Below are positions 12,966 through 22,167 of a stretch of 64,000 bases of DNA, piece after piece (the first letter of the stretch is position 1; each line of letters begins with the position of its first letter). The notes below the pieces were generated by a model. It was not told the DNA's origin, ran no database searches, and saw only the letters and a list, made by a program, of their open reading frames with translations. The translations under genes and the position numbers were made by a program. The DNA comes from Streptomyces sp. NBC_00425 (GTDB lineage Bacteria; Actinomycetota; Actinomycetes; Streptomycetales; Streptomycetaceae), in contig NZ_CP107928.1 in assembly GCF_036030735.1 (NCBI RefSeq), forward strand, positions 7,068,001-7,132,000. The letters run 5' to 3'.

Positions 12966-12971
12966 AGTGTA
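12966..12971 (-). promoter_or_regulatory. -10 element of the PASTA kinase, leaderless
   Basis: TACACT on the minus strand ends exactly seven bases before the GTG start at 12958, so transcription is expected to begin at or next to the start codon. Confidence 0.6.
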
Positions 12972-13142
12972 CGAGCCGTCACCGACACCCCGCCGATCAC
13001 ACCGGGATCGCAGCGCGACTGCAGCCGAGCTGTGACGCGAACCCGCGGGTAGCGTCCGGGCCGGGCGCGCGCGTGGCCCGGGCGGGGCCCGCCCCGGTGA
13101 CGTCCGGCCGCCGGCCGCCTCCGGCCCGTCCGCCGGCCGGCG

Positions 13143-13940
<798 letters not shown>

Positions 13941-14153
13941 TCAGCCTCCCTGGACCGCGGTGAGGACTTCCACGCGGTCCCCGTCGGACAGCGCCGTGGA
14001 CGGCCACTGCGCGCGCGGGACGACGGTCTCGTTGAGGGCGGCCGCCACCCCGGAGGCCGCGGGCGTCAGGGACCGCACGACGCTTTCGAGAGCGGTGCCG
14101 GGAGCGAACTCCCGCCGCTCCCCGTTGACCGAGACGTTCAGACGGTCGTTCAC
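13941..14153 (-). CDS. thiS: Sulfur carrier protein ThiS
   Basis: A 70-residue ubiquitin-fold protein ending in Gly-Gly, the tail that is adenylated and thiocarboxylated to deliver sulfur to ThiG. Its ATG (14151-14153) overlaps the thiO stop as ATGA, so translation is coupled. The length and the QGG end are typical of the family. Confidence 0.95.
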   Translation of the reverse strand: MNDRLNVSVNGERREFAPGTALESVVRSLTPAASGVAAALNETVVPRAQWPSTALSDGDRVEVLTAVQGG

Positions 14154-15316
14154 GCGGGCTGCTCCAAGAGTGCGGCGGCGCCGAAACGCCGGGGGGTGAA
14201 GGGTCGGGCCTCGTCCGGCAGCTCCCCGGTGGCCAGGACCTGCGCCATCGCGTCACCGGTCACCGGCGTCAGCAGCACGCCGTTGCGGTAGTGACCGGTG
14301 GCCAGCAACAGCCCGGGCAGCTCCGTCGGCCCCAGCAGCGGCGCGTTGTCCGGGGACCCCGGACGCAGTCCCGCGCGCGTCTCGGTGAGCGGCAGCTCGG
14401 TGATGCCCGGGACCAGCTCGTGGGCGTCGCGCAGCAGCTCGTACACGCCCCCCGCCGTCACGGTGGTGTCCCAGCCGAGCTCCTCGCTGGTCGCGCCCAC
14501 CACCAGTTCGCCGTTCTCCCGGGGGACCAGGTAGACCTGGCTGCCGCGGACCACGGCCCGCACGGTCCGGTTCAGGAACGGCGCGCACCGCGCCGGCACG
14601 GCCAGCCGCAGCACCTGCCCCTTGACGGGCCGTACGGCGGGCAGCACGTCCGCCGGTACGCCCGCGAGCCGTCCGCTCAGACTGCCGCCGGCGAGCACCA
14701 CCTGTCCCGCCGTCGCCGTCGTGCCGTCCCGCAGGACGGCGCCCGTCGCCCGGTCTCCGACGACCGTCAGCCGCTCCGCCCATGTGCGGTGGAAGACGAC
14801 GCCCGCCCGCTCGCAGGCGGCCGTCAGGGCCCCGGCCAGCCGCCGCGGATCGACCTGGTGGTCGTCGTCGGCCCGCAGTCCGCCACGGATCCCCGGCGCG
14901 AGCATCGGCTCCAGACGCCGGCACTCGCGCCCGGACAGCCACTCCGACTCCAGCCCCGACTGCCGCTGCAGGGCGTGCAGTTCGCGCAGATGGGTGCGGT
15001 CGTCGGCGTCCAGCGCGACCGCGAGCGTGCCGCAGCGCCGGTAGCCGACGTCGAGCCCGGTCAGCTCCGTCAGCTCGGCCGCGAAGTCCGGATAGCGGCG
15101 GGCCGACGCGAGGTTGAGACCGAGCAGGGTCTGCTCGCCGTAGTGGAGTTCCGTGACGGCGGCCAGCATCCCGGCGGCCACCTGGGCGGCCCCGCCGCCC
15201 GGCTCCGGGTCCACCACCGCCGTCGCGAGGCCGCGCTGCGCGGCCCGCCAGGCGGTGACCAGACCGATGATCCCGCCCCCGATGACGAGGACGTCTGGTG
15301 TGCGTGGAGACGACAT
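14150..15316 (-). CDS. thiO: Glycine oxidase ThiO
   Basis: A 388-residue FAD flavoenzyme of the D-amino-acid oxidase fold. It oxidises glycine to the imine that ThiG needs. The dinucleotide-binding GGGIIG is at 13-18, and the C-terminal ATGHYRNGVLLTP closes the FAD site and substrate pocket as in ThiO. ATG 15316 follows AGGGAGGGG about ten bases upstream, and that ribosome site is part of the TPP riboswitch, so translation is expected to fall when thiamine pyrophosphate is plentiful. First gene of thiOSG. Confidence 0.95.
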   Translation of the reverse strand: MSSPRTPDVLVIGGGIIGLVTAWRAAQRGLATAVVDPEPGGGAAQVAAGMLAAVTELHYGEQTLLGLNLASARRYPDFAAELTELTGLDVGYRRCGTLAVALDADDRTHLRELHALQRQSGLESEWLSGRECRRLEPMLAPGIRGGLRADDDHQVDPRRLAGALTAACERAGVVFHRTWAERLTVVGDRATGAVLRDGTTATAGQVVLAGGSLSGRLAGVPADVLPAVRPVKGQVLRLAVPARCAPFLNRTVRAVVRGSQVYLVPRENGELVVGATSEELGWDTTVTAGGVYELLRDAHELVPGITELPLTETRAGLRPGSPDNAPLLGPTELPGLLLATGHYRNGVLLTPVTGDAMAQVLATGELPDEARPFTPRRFGAAALLEQPA

Positions 15317-15326
15317 GGGCGTCCAG

Positions 15327-15420
15327 CCCCTCCCTTCGCCGGCATGACCCGGATCAGGTTCGTACGGTCGGAGGCCGCCAGCCTCCCTCTCAGCCCGGTG
15401 CGTCCGGGCTCCCGCGAGTG
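15327..15420 (-). promoter_or_regulatory. TPP riboswitch (THI element) controlling thiOSG
   Basis: The minus strand carries the two conserved TPP-binding cores, GGGCTGAGAGGG and ACCTGATCCGGGTCATGCCGGCGAAGGGA, in order with a P3 hairpin between. The 3' strand of P1 runs directly into the thiO ribosome site AGGGAGGGG. This indicates control of translation start by hiding the site when TPP is bound; no separate terminator hairpin lies between it and the ATG. Confidence 0.95.
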
Positions 15421-15477
15421 CTCTACGTTGGCCACCCTAGCCCGACGTGACACGCCTCAGTAAGGGAGCCCCCGCCC

Positions 15478-15939
15478 ATGGCACGCTCGCTCGACGGCCT
15501 CGTCCTCGCCCCCGTGGCCGACCAGGCTCCCGGGCAGGTCGGCCTGCGCACCCGCTTCGCCTACCACGAGCGGGACGGGGCGGTCTGGGCCGACTACGCG
15601 GGCGGCGACGTCGTGCGCGGGCACCTGGTGGGCACCCGTGAGGGGGACCGGCTCGACTTCCGGTACGTCCAGCTCAAGCACGACGGGACGACCTCCTCGG
15701 GACACTGCGTGTCGACGGTCCTGGAGTTGCCCGACGGCAGGCTGCGCCTGGACGAGACGTGGGAGTGGGAGTCGCAGCCCGGACACGGCACCAGCGTCGT
15801 GGAGCAGATCCCGGACGAGATCCCGGACGAGATCCTGGATGAAATCCCGGATGGAATCCCGCATGAAGGGGAGGAATCCCCGCGCGGTGCACAGGACGTC
15901 CGGCGCGGTGTGGAACAGGTCACCGAGCAGGGCGGCTGA
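15478..15939 (+). CDS. Small beta-rich hypothetical protein with C-terminal IPDE repeats
   Basis: A 153-residue protein I cannot assign. The first ~105 residues look like a small beta-barrel (GQVGLRTRFAY, VRGHLVGTREG, LDFRYVQLKHDGTT, RLDETWEWES) similar in style to short streptomycete proteins named, without proof, N-acetylglutamate synthase. Residues ~110-130 are a tandem repeat of IPDE/IPDG units coded by a 12-bp repeat at 15808-15867. The tail is acidic. It begins just after the thiO riboswitch in the opposite direction and ends next to an operator-like palindrome. Confidence 0.7.
   Translation: MARSLDGLVLAPVADQAPGQVGLRTRFAYHERDGAVWADYAGGDVVRGHLVGTREGDRLDFRYVQLKHDGTTSSGHCVSTVLELPDGRLRLDETWEWESQPGHGTSVVEQIPDEIPDEILDEIPDGIPHEGEESPRGAQDVRRGVEQVTEQGG
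15808..15867 (+). repeat. Five tandem 12-bp coding repeats
   Basis: Units close to ATCCCGGACGAG repeat five times in frame and encode IPDE variants near the C-terminus of the hypothetical protein at 15478-15939. Copies drift (GATGAA, GATGGA), so copy number is probably variable between strains. Confidence 0.8.
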
Positions 15940-15954
15940 CTGACGAAACGTCAG
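15940..15954. promoter_or_regulatory. Palindrome CTGACGAAACGTCAG overlapping the reductase promoter
   Basis: Perfect 6-bp arms with a three-base spacer. It starts at the base after the stop codon of the upstream gene and ends five bases before a TATGGT -10 (15960-15965), so it covers the -35 region. Its form suits a TetR-family repressor, but no such gene is next to it. Confidence 0.5.
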
Positions 15955-15971
15955 GTGTCTATGGTGATCGG

Positions 15972-17213
15972 GTGAGCGAGCAGAGGCAGGAAGAGGGCCG
16001 GTCCGGAGCGCGGCGCGTGGTCGTCGCCGGCGCGGGCATGGCCGGGGTCCAGACCGCGGTCGCCCTGCGCGAGCAGGGCTTCGACGGAGCCGTCACCCTG
16101 ATCGGCGCGGAACCCCACCAGCCCTACGACCGGCCCCCGCTGTCCAAGGCCGTGCTGCTGGGCAAGGCCGAGAACTCCGCCTTCGACGTCGACTTCGAAG
16201 CCCTCGGCATCCGGCTGGAGCTCGGGCGCGAGGTCCTCGGCCTGCGTCCCGCCGACCACGAGCTGGACACCGAACGCGGGCCCGTCCCGTACGACGTGCT
16301 CGTCCTCGCCACCGGTGCGGAGCCGGTCCGGCTGCCGGGCTCCGAGGGCGTGCCCGGCGTGCACCTGCTGCGCACCCTGGACGACGCCGAGCGCCTGCGG
16401 CCCGTCCTCGCCCGGCAGCACGAGATCGTGGTCGTCGGCGCCGGCTGGATCGGCGCGGAGTTCGCGACGGCCGCACGCGAGGCCGGCTGCGCGGTCACCG
16501 TCGTCGAGGCCGCCGACCGTCCGCTGGCCGGGGCGCTGCCGCCCGAGGTCGCCGCCCCGATGGCCGACTGGTACGCCGACAGCGGCGCCGACCTGCGCAC
16601 CCACGCGCGCGTGGCGCGCCTGGAGCCCGGCGCCGTCGTGCTGGACGACGGCTCGCGGCTGCCCGCGGGCGCGGTCGTGGTCGGCATCGGCGCCCGCCCC
16701 GCGACCGCCTGGCTCACCGGCTCCGGCGTCGAGCTGGGCGCGCACCACGAGGTCGTGGCGGACGAGAGCCTGCGCACGAGCCTGCCGGACGTGTACGCGG
16801 TCGGCGACTGCGCCTCCTTCCCGTCGCGCAGGTACGGCGAGCGGCTCCTCGTCCACCACTGGGACAACGCCCTCCAGGGGCCGCGCACGGTCGCGGCGAA
16901 CATCCTCGGCGCGGCCACCGGCGAGCCCCCGGTCCCCTACGACCCGGTCCCGTACTTCTGGTCCGAGCAGTTCGGCCGCTTCGTCCAGTACGCCGGTCAC
17001 CACGCCGACGCCGACGCCCTGCTGTGGCGCGGCGAGCCTTCGGGGCCGGCCTGGACCGTCTGCTGGCTGCACGAGGACCGCCTGGTCGCCCTGCTGGCCG
17101 TGGGGCGGCCGCGCGACCTCGCCCAGGGCAGGCGGCTGATCGAGGCAGGCACGCCGATGAACCCGCGGCTCCTCGTGGACCCGGCCCGGCCGCTGAAGGC
17201 GGCCACCGCCTGA
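15972..17213 (+). CDS. NAD(P)/FAD-dependent reductase (ferredoxin/rubredoxin reductase family)
   Basis: A 413-residue flavoprotein with two Rossmann folds: GAGMAG near residue 20 for FAD, GAGWIG at 156-161 for NAD(P)H, and the second FAD motif VYAVGDCA near 276. The C-terminal reductase domain with PYFWSEQFG is typical of reductases that pass electrons to ferredoxins for P450s or dioxygenases. The GTG start at 15972 lies six bases after a TATGGT -10, so the mRNA is probably leaderless. No ferredoxin or oxygenase gene is adjacent, so the partner is unknown. Confidence 0.88.
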   Translation: MSEQRQEEGRSGARRVVVAGAGMAGVQTAVALREQGFDGAVTLIGAEPHQPYDRPPLSKAVLLGKAENSAFDVDFEALGIRLELGREVLGLRPADHELDTERGPVPYDVLVLATGAEPVRLPGSEGVPGVHLLRTLDDAERLRPVLARQHEIVVVGAGWIGAEFATAAREAGCAVTVVEAADRPLAGALPPEVAAPMADWYADSGADLRTHARVARLEPGAVVLDDGSRLPAGAVVVGIGARPATAWLTGSGVELGAHHEVVADESLRTSLPDVYAVGDCASFPSRRYGERLLVHHWDNALQGPRTVAANILGAATGEPPVPYDPVPYFWSEQFGRFVQYAGHHADADALLWRGEPSGPAWTVCWLHEDRLVALLAVGRPRDLAQGRRLIEAGTPMNPRLLVDPARPLKAATA

Positions 17214-17278
17214 CTCCCGCCCCCTGGTCGGACCGGCCCGGCTTCCGACTGTCGGTGGCAGATGGCAGGCTTGTTCCC

Positions 17279-17644
17279 GTGACCGAGATTGACGCAAAGA
17301 CCGATGCTCTCGTCCCCGCCTGGCTCACCGTGCCCGACATCGCGGAGATGCTCGATGTCGACGTGATCCGCGTACGGCAGCTGATCAAGGACGGCCAGCT
17401 CATCGCCGTCCGCCGGGGCGAGAACCGTGCGCTGCACGTCCCCGCCGCCTTCATCGACGGGGACAAGGTGGTGAAGGGCCTGGTCGGAACCTTGACGCTG
17501 CTGCGGGACGACGGCTTCAAGGACGAAGAGATGCTCGAGTGGCTCTTCACCCCCGACCCGAGCCTGCCCGGTACGCCCGCGCAGGCCCTGAGTGAGAATC
17601 GCGGCACGGAGGTGAAGCGCCGCGCCCAGGCGCTCGCCGTCTGA
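17279..17644 (+). CDS. Rv2175c-family winged-helix DNA-binding protein
   Basis: A 121-residue protein with an N-terminal HTH ([22 protein letters not shown]) and a C-terminal Rv2175c domain with the [12 protein letters not shown] helix. In M. tuberculosis Rv2175c is a substrate of the kinase PknL encoded next to it. Here the PASTA kinase gene lies about 4.3 kb away, with thiamine genes between. The GTG 17279 start is chosen over a long upstream frame because the latter is antisense-like overlap of the reductase end. A CAGGCT seven bases upstream is a weak leaderless -10. Regulated genes are unknown. Confidence 0.85.
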   Translation: MTEIDAKTDALVPAWLTVPDIAEMLDVDVIRVRQLIKDGQLIAVRRGENRALHVPAAFIDGDKVVKGLVGTLTLLRDDGFKDEEMLEWLFTPDPSLPGTPAQALSENRGTEVKRRAQALAV

Positions 17645-17670
17645 CCCGCGGATCCGCACCGACACCCGGT

Positions 17671-17697
17671 GTACGGGGGTGCACCAGGCCCCCGTAC
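17671..17697 (+). terminator. Hairpin between the Rv2175c-like gene and thiE
   Basis: GTACGGGGG and CCCCCGTAC form a perfect 9-bp stem with a nine-base loop, 27 bases after the stop and 24 before thiE. There is no T run. It may end the upstream mRNA or fold in the thiE leader. It lacks the TPP aptamer cores, so it is not a second TPP riboswitch. Confidence 0.5.
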
Positions 17698-17720
17698 GCC
17701 ACCACCCTGGGGGACCTCGT

Positions 17721-18368
17721 ATGCCCGACACCGCCCGCACCCGCCTGGCCGCGGCCCGGCTGTACCTGTGCACGGACGCCCGCACCCGACAGGGTGACCT
17801 CCCGGAGTTCCTCGACGCCGTCCTCGCGGCCGGCGTCGACATCGTCCAGCTGCGCGACAAGGGCATGGAGGCGGCCGAGGAGCTGGAGCACCTGACGGTG
17901 TTCGCCGACGCCTGCGCCCGGCACGGCAGGCTGCTCGCGGTGAACGACCGCGCGGACGTGGCGCACGCCGCGGGGGCCGGTGTCCTCCACCTCGGCCAGG
18001 GCGACCTCCCGGTCCCCGCGGCCCGCGCGATCCTCGGCGACGACGTCCTCGTCGGCCGCTCCACGCACGCGGCGGCCGAGGCCGAGGCGGCCGCGGTCCA
18101 GGAGGGCGTCGACTACTTCTGCACAGGCCCGTGCTGGCCGACCCCCACCAAGCCCGGCCGGCACGCCCCCGGCCTCGACCTGGTCCGGCACACCGCCGGC
18201 CTCGGCACCGACCGGCCGTGGTTCGCCATCGGCGGCGTCGACCTCGACAACCTCGACGAGGTGCTCGCGGCGGGCGCCCGCCGGGTGGTGGTCGTCCGGG
18301 CGATCACCGAGGCGGCGGACCCGGGCGCCGCGGCGGCCGAGTTCGCGAAGCGGCTGAGCGAGGCGTAG
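17721..18368 (+). CDS. thiE: Thiamine-phosphate synthase ThiE
   Basis: A 215-residue TIM barrel that joins hydroxymethylpyrimidine pyrophosphate and thiazole phosphate into thiamine phosphate. Seen: [10 protein letters not shown] for the pyrophosphate, [29 protein letters not shown], the [16 protein letters not shown] loop and AIGGV. Start ATG 17721 has GGGGGA about eight bases upstream; an ATG 42 bases earlier lies inside the leader hairpin and is rejected. The gene completes thiamine synthesis with the thiOSG operon, but is transcribed the other way and shows no TPP aptamer. Confidence 0.94.
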   Translation: MPDTARTRLAAARLYLCTDARTRQGDLPEFLDAVLAAGVDIVQLRDKGMEAAEELEHLTVFADACARHGRLLAVNDRADVAHAAGAGVLHLGQGDLPVPAARAILGDDVLVGRSTHAAAEAEAAAVQEGVDYFCTGPCWPTPTKPGRHAPGLDLVRHTAGLGTDRPWFAIGGVDLDNLDEVLAAGARRVVVVRAITEAADPGAAAAEFAKRLSEA

Positions 18369-18372
18369 GACG

Positions 18373-18401
18373 AGGCGGGCGGCCCGTCGGCCGGCCCGCC
18401 T
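18373..18401 (+). terminator. Terminator after thiE
   Basis: AGGCGGG pairs with CCCGCCT and an inner CGGCC with GGCCG around a CGTC loop, with one bulged G. It begins four bases after the stop codon. The T run is weak, as is common in Streptomyces. Confidence 0.65.
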
Positions 18402-18510
18402 GGCTCCGGCTCATACGGTCGTTTCCCGTACGACTGTCCAAGGGATGGACAACAAGTCGGCAATTCGGGCAAATATCCCGCATCCGGTTGGGGGACCGCC
18501 CACCCCTGAC

Positions 18511-18516
18511 TAACCT
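18511..18516 (+). promoter_or_regulatory. -10 element of metF, leaderless
   Basis: TAACCT ends six bases before the metF ATG at 18523, with a TTGGGG -35 candidate at 18488-18493 and a 17-bp spacer. The mRNA leaves no room for a riboswitch. Confidence 0.6.
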
Positions 18517-18522
18517 GCGGGT

Positions 18523-19446
18523 ATGGCCCTAGGAACCGCATCCACCAGGACGGACCACGCGCGCACCGTGCGCGACATGCTCGCCACGGGCAAGACGACG
18601 TACTCCTTCGAGTTCTCGGCGCCCAAGACTCCCAAGGGTGAGCGAAACCTGTGGAGCGCCCTCAGGAGGGTCGAGGCGGTCGCCCCGGACTTCGTCTCCG
18701 TGACGTACGGCGCCGGCGGCTCCACCCGCGCGGGCACCGTGAAGGAGACCGAGCAGATCGTCGCGGACACCACCCTGACCCCGGTCGCCCACCTCACCGC
18801 GGTCAACCACTCCATCGCCGAGCTGCGCAACATCATCGGCCAGTACGCCGACGCCGGCATCCGCAACATGCTGGCCGTGCGCGGCGACCCGCCCGGCGAC
18901 CCCATGGGCGCCTGGGTCCCGCATCCGCAGGGTCTGACGTACGCCGCCGAACTCGTCCAGCTCATCAAGGAGTCGGGCGACTTCTGCGTCGGCGTCGCCG
19001 CGTTCCCCGAGATGCACCCGCGCTCCGACGCCTGGGAGAAGGACGTCGCGCACTTCGTCGACAAGTGCCGGGCCGGCGCCGACTACGCCATCACGCAGAT
19101 GTTCTTCGAGCCCGACTCCTATCTGCGGCTGCGCGACCGCGTCGAGGCCGCCGGCTGTGTGACTCCGGTCATCCCCGAGGTGCTTCCGGTGACGAGTGTG
19201 AAGATGCTGGAACGCCTGCCCCAGCTCAGCAACGCCCACTTCCCGGCCGCCCTGAAAGAGCGGATCCTCACAGCCAAAGACGATCCGTCCGCTGTACGCT
19301 CCATTGGCATCGACTTCGCCACGGAGTTCTGCGCACGGCTGCTGGCCGAGGGAGTGCCCGGACTGCACTTCATCACGCTCAACAGCTCCACGGCGACGCT
19401 GGAAATCTACGAGAACCTGGGCCTGCACCATCCGCCGCAGGCCTAG
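18523..19446 (+). CDS. metF: 5,10-methylenetetrahydrofolate reductase MetF
   Basis: A 307-residue FAD TIM barrel that reduces methylene-tetrahydrofolate to methyl-tetrahydrofolate for methionine synthesis. The catalytic Glu is in SFEFSAPK (Glu30), with [21 protein letters not shown] and ITQMFFEPD folate/flavin motifs, as in other short bacterial MetF proteins. Start ATG 18523 is six bases from its -10, so the mRNA is leaderless. The gene stands alone between thiE and a membrane-protein gene. Confidence 0.95.
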   Translation: MALGTASTRTDHARTVRDMLATGKTTYSFEFSAPKTPKGERNLWSALRRVEAVAPDFVSVTYGAGGSTRAGTVKETEQIVADTTLTPVAHLTAVNHSIAELRNIIGQYADAGIRNMLAVRGDPPGDPMGAWVPHPQGLTYAAELVQLIKESGDFCVGVAAFPEMHPRSDAWEKDVAHFVDKCRAGADYAITQMFFEPDSYLRLRDRVEAAGCVTPVIPEVLPVTSVKMLERLPQLSNAHFPAALKERILTAKDDPSAVRSIGIDFATEFCARLLAEGVPGLHFITLNSSTATLEIYENLGLHHPPQA

Positions 19447-19502
19447 ACCGGTCGCACCGACTTACGACACACTGCGTAGCGGCCACTGGGAGAGGGGCGT
19501 AC

Positions 19503-20510
19503 ATGGGCTGGACGGTCCTCTACATCGCGTTCGGCATCGTCGCGCTGTGGCTGCTGGGTGAGGTGCTGCTGCAGTACAAGGCGCGGCTGCGCTGGCGGCT
19601 GCTGGCCTTCGTGGGCTTCCTCGGCGTGGTTCTCGGTGTCCTGATCCCGTCGGTCGTCGTCATCGCACTGGGCGCGGTCGCCTTCGCGGTCGGCCAGACC
19701 TACGTCACGCTGTCCTTCCGGCGCGGCTTCGCCGAGGGCTGGGCCTTCCGGCGCGCCGACGCGGACGGTGAGGGCGGCGAGGTCGCCAAACGCCGCCGCG
19801 GCAAGGCCGAGCGCCAGGACCCGAGCCTCGAGGTCTCCGGTCTGCAGGCGGCCGAGGAGGGCTTCGACTCCGGTGCGCCCTACGACGCCGACGCAGCGGA
19901 CTCCGTCCGCGGCCGCGGCGCCGGGGACGCCTACGACGACGACTTCGACCGCGACGACGTCTTCACCCCCGCCGCCCGCACCGCCGACACCGCGGTCGCC
20001 TCCGTCTACGAGCCGCAGCCGATGCCCGACGACACCGGCTCCTACGGCATATACAGCGATGCCGCGTACGCGGCATCGACCGGCCAGGGGCAGCAACAGG
20101 GCCAGCAGCAGGACCAGTACGCCACCGCCGCCCAGGGCGCCGACCAGAACTACGGCTACGACGGCTACTCCGGCTACCAGCAGCAGTACGGCTACGACGC
20201 CACCGGCGAGCAGCAGTACGCCGCCTACTCCGACCCGTACATCGGCACCCAGACCTACGGCGGAGGCTCCTACGACCCCGCCTACGGGCAGCAGCAGTAC
20301 GGGCAGCAGGGCTACGGCCAGGACCAGTACGGCACGGGCGGCGGCTACGGCGAGACCCCGGCCGGCGGCGTCTGGGTCCCGCAGCAGCGCAACACCGACG
20401 ATCCCCTGGGCGGCGACTTCCCGTCCGAGCAGCAGTACCCCTACCAGGGCGAAGGACAGCAGCAGGGGCCCGGCCAGGGAACCGGCTACGACGAGCAGTA
20501 TCGGTTCTGA
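19503..20510 (+). CDS. Membrane-anchored protein with long Q/Y/G-rich disordered tail
   Basis: A 335-residue protein of unknown function. Two hydrophobic helices fill residues ~3-24 and ~32-65. A basic stretch AKRRRGKAER and an acidic segment with DAYDDDFDRDD follow. From ~190 to the end the sequence is mostly Gln, Tyr, Gly, Asp and Ser, with YGYDGYSGYQQQYGYD-like runs resembling prion-like low-complexity domains. It is preceded by GAGGGGC and lies 56 bases after metF. I see no catalytic motif. The tail should be cytosolic if the basic stretch stays inside. Confidence 0.8.
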   Translation: MGWTVLYIAFGIVALWLLGEVLLQYKARLRWRLLAFVGFLGVVLGVLIPSVVVIALGAVAFAVGQTYVTLSFRRGFAEGWAFRRADADGEGGEVAKRRRGKAERQDPSLEVSGLQAAEEGFDSGAPYDADAADSVRGRGAGDAYDDDFDRDDVFTPAARTADTAVASVYEPQPMPDDTGSYGIYSDAAYAASTGQGQQQGQQQDQYATAAQGADQNYGYDGYSGYQQQYGYDATGEQQYAAYSDPYIGTQTYGGGSYDPAYGQQQYGQQGYGQDQYGTGGGYGETPAGGVWVPQQRNTDDPLGGDFPSEQQYPYQGEGQQQGPGQGTGYDEQYRF

Positions 20511-20645
20511 CGGCCGCGTTCACCCACCGCGTGCCCCGGCCGACCGTCACCGCGGGCCCGGTCCGCCCACCGACCGTACCCGGCGCTCACCGCCGAGCCC
20601 CGTTCGCCGGCTTCCGAGCCGTGCGCCCGCCGCGCCCCCGGGCGC

Positions 20646-22130
20646 TCACTGCGAGCCCCGGAACTGCGGCCCCTCCACGATCAGACCGGACACCAACGCG
20701 CCCGACATCCCCGCGTGCGGCAGCCCGCCGCCCGGATGCGACCAGCCGCCGACGGCGAACAGGCCCTGCAGTCCGGTGGAGTTGGCGGGATGCAGCAGCC
20801 GCCCCCCGGCCGCCGCCAACGCCGGCGCCGGAACGGCCCCGCCCGCCGCACCCGTCTCCCGTGCGATGTCGGCCGGGGTGCGCACCTCCCGCCACAGGAC
20901 GCGGTCGCGCAGGCCCGGGACGGCCCGCTCGGCGGCGGCGACCAGGGCGTCCGCCCGGAGCTCCGTCTGGTCGCCGGGCAACTCCGGTCCGGCGGGCACC
21001 ACGGCAGTGATCGTGACCGCCTCGTGGTCGCCGTCCGGGACCAGCCGGGCGTCGTCCGGCCGCAGGACCGTCACCGTCGGCAGCGCGGGCGCGGACGGCA
21101 CGGCGCCGAAGAGGCCCGCCAGCTCGCCCTCTCGGTCCTGCGTGTGCACCACCGTGCGATGTGCGGCGTCCCGCGGACGGGGGCCGCGCAGCGCCATCAG
21201 CACGGTCAGCCGGCTCGGCAGGGAACGCTGGGGGACGACCTCGCCCTCGCCCCGGACGGGCAGGCCCGCGAAGCTGCCCGGGGCGACCACGAAGTCCGCG
21301 TCCGCCACGCGGCCGTCGGCCAGCTCCACGCCCGCGGCCCGGCCGTCCTTCTCGAGTACGCGCGTCACCTCGGCGTCGAAGACGAACCCGACCCGGCGGG
21401 CCAGGCACCGCTCGTACACCGCGCGGGCCAGCTCCCGCATCCCCCCGCGCACGTACCACGTGCCGAAGGCGTGCTCCATGTACGGCAGGACGGCCGCGCT
21501 CGCCGGAGCGACCCGAGGGTCGAGCCCGTACGCGAGCGCGTGGGACTCCAGGAGCGCGGCGAGCCGGGGGTCGCGCAGCTCCCAGGCGCCCACCTCGGCG
21601 AGGGTGCCGGCGCGCCGGGTGCGCACCAGACGCCTGTGCGGCACCGCCGGGTAGGGCTCGCGGTCGGCCAGCACCGACCAGTCGGGCCACAAGGGCTCCT
21701 CCAGGAGCGGGCGGCGGGTGCGGTCCCAGGCTTCGCGGGCCCGCACCAGGAAGTCGCCCCAGCGCTGCCCGGCCTGCGCACCCAGTGCCTCGTCCAGCGC
21801 GGAGACGACCCCCGCGCGTGAGGCGTTCGGCAGGGCCGCCTCGGTTCCGTCGGCGAAGACGTGGCGGGCCGACGGGTCTACCTGGACCAGCTCGACGCAC
21901 GCCTCCAGCGGCTCCTTGCCGGTCTTGACGAACAGGTCGCGCCAGACGGCCGGGAGCGGAAGCAGCCCGGGACCGGTGTCGAAGCCGAACCCGTCCTTTT
22001 CGAAGCGGCGCACCGCTCCGCCGTACGTGTCCGTCCGCTCGTACACCGTCACCCGGTGGCCCGCGACGGCCAGCCGGGCGGCCGCCGCGAGCGCGCCCAT
22101 GCCGGCGCCGATCACCGCAATCCCTGCCAT
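20646..22130 (-). CDS. CrtI-like FAD-dependent phytoene desaturase/amine oxidase family protein
   Basis: A 494-residue flavoprotein. The N-terminal dinucleotide fold AVIGAGMGALAAAARLAVAGH with ERTDTYGG at its end and the C-terminal VGGWSHPGGGLPHAGMSG FAD motif are hallmarks of the CrtI/NAD(P)-binding desaturase and isomerase family. No carotenoid gene lies nearby, so carotenoid work is not implied. AAGGT seven bases before ATG 22130 supports the start. It lies 37 bases after the DUF4126 gene and is probably in one operon with it. Members beside DUF4126 have no known substrate. Confidence 0.85.
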   Translation of the reverse strand: MAGIAVIGAGMGALAAAARLAVAGHRVTVYERTDTYGGAVRRFEKDGFGFDTGPGLLPLPAVWRDLFVKTGKEPLEACVELVQVDPSARHVFADGTEAALPNASRAGVVSALDEALGAQAGQRWGDFLVRAREAWDRTRRPLLEEPLWPDWSVLADREPYPAVPHRRLVRTRRAGTLAEVGAWELRDPRLAALLESHALAYGLDPRVAPASAAVLPYMEHAFGTWYVRGGMRELARAVYERCLARRVGFVFDAEVTRVLEKDGRAAGVELADGRVADADFVVAPGSFAGLPVRGEGEVVPQRSLPSRLTVLMALRGPRPRDAAHRTVVHTQDREGELAGLFGAVPSAPALPTVTVLRPDDARLVPDGDHEAVTITAVVPAGPELPGDQTELRADALVAAAERAVPGLRDRVLWREVRTPADIARETGAAGGAVPAPALAAAGGRLLHPANSTGLQGLFAVGGWSHPGGGLPHAGMSGALVSGLIVEGPQFRGSQ

Positions 22131-22167
22131 GCCGCGACCTTATCGGCCGCCGCCGACACCCACGCCG

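Noticed and set aside
17645..17720. Second TPP riboswitch before thiE
   Set aside because: The CTGAGA and ACCTGATC cores are missing; only a simple hairpin is present.
18402..18522. SAM or B12 riboswitch before metF
   Set aside because: The -10 element ends six bases before the ATG, so there is no room for a leader RNA, and no aptamer core was found.
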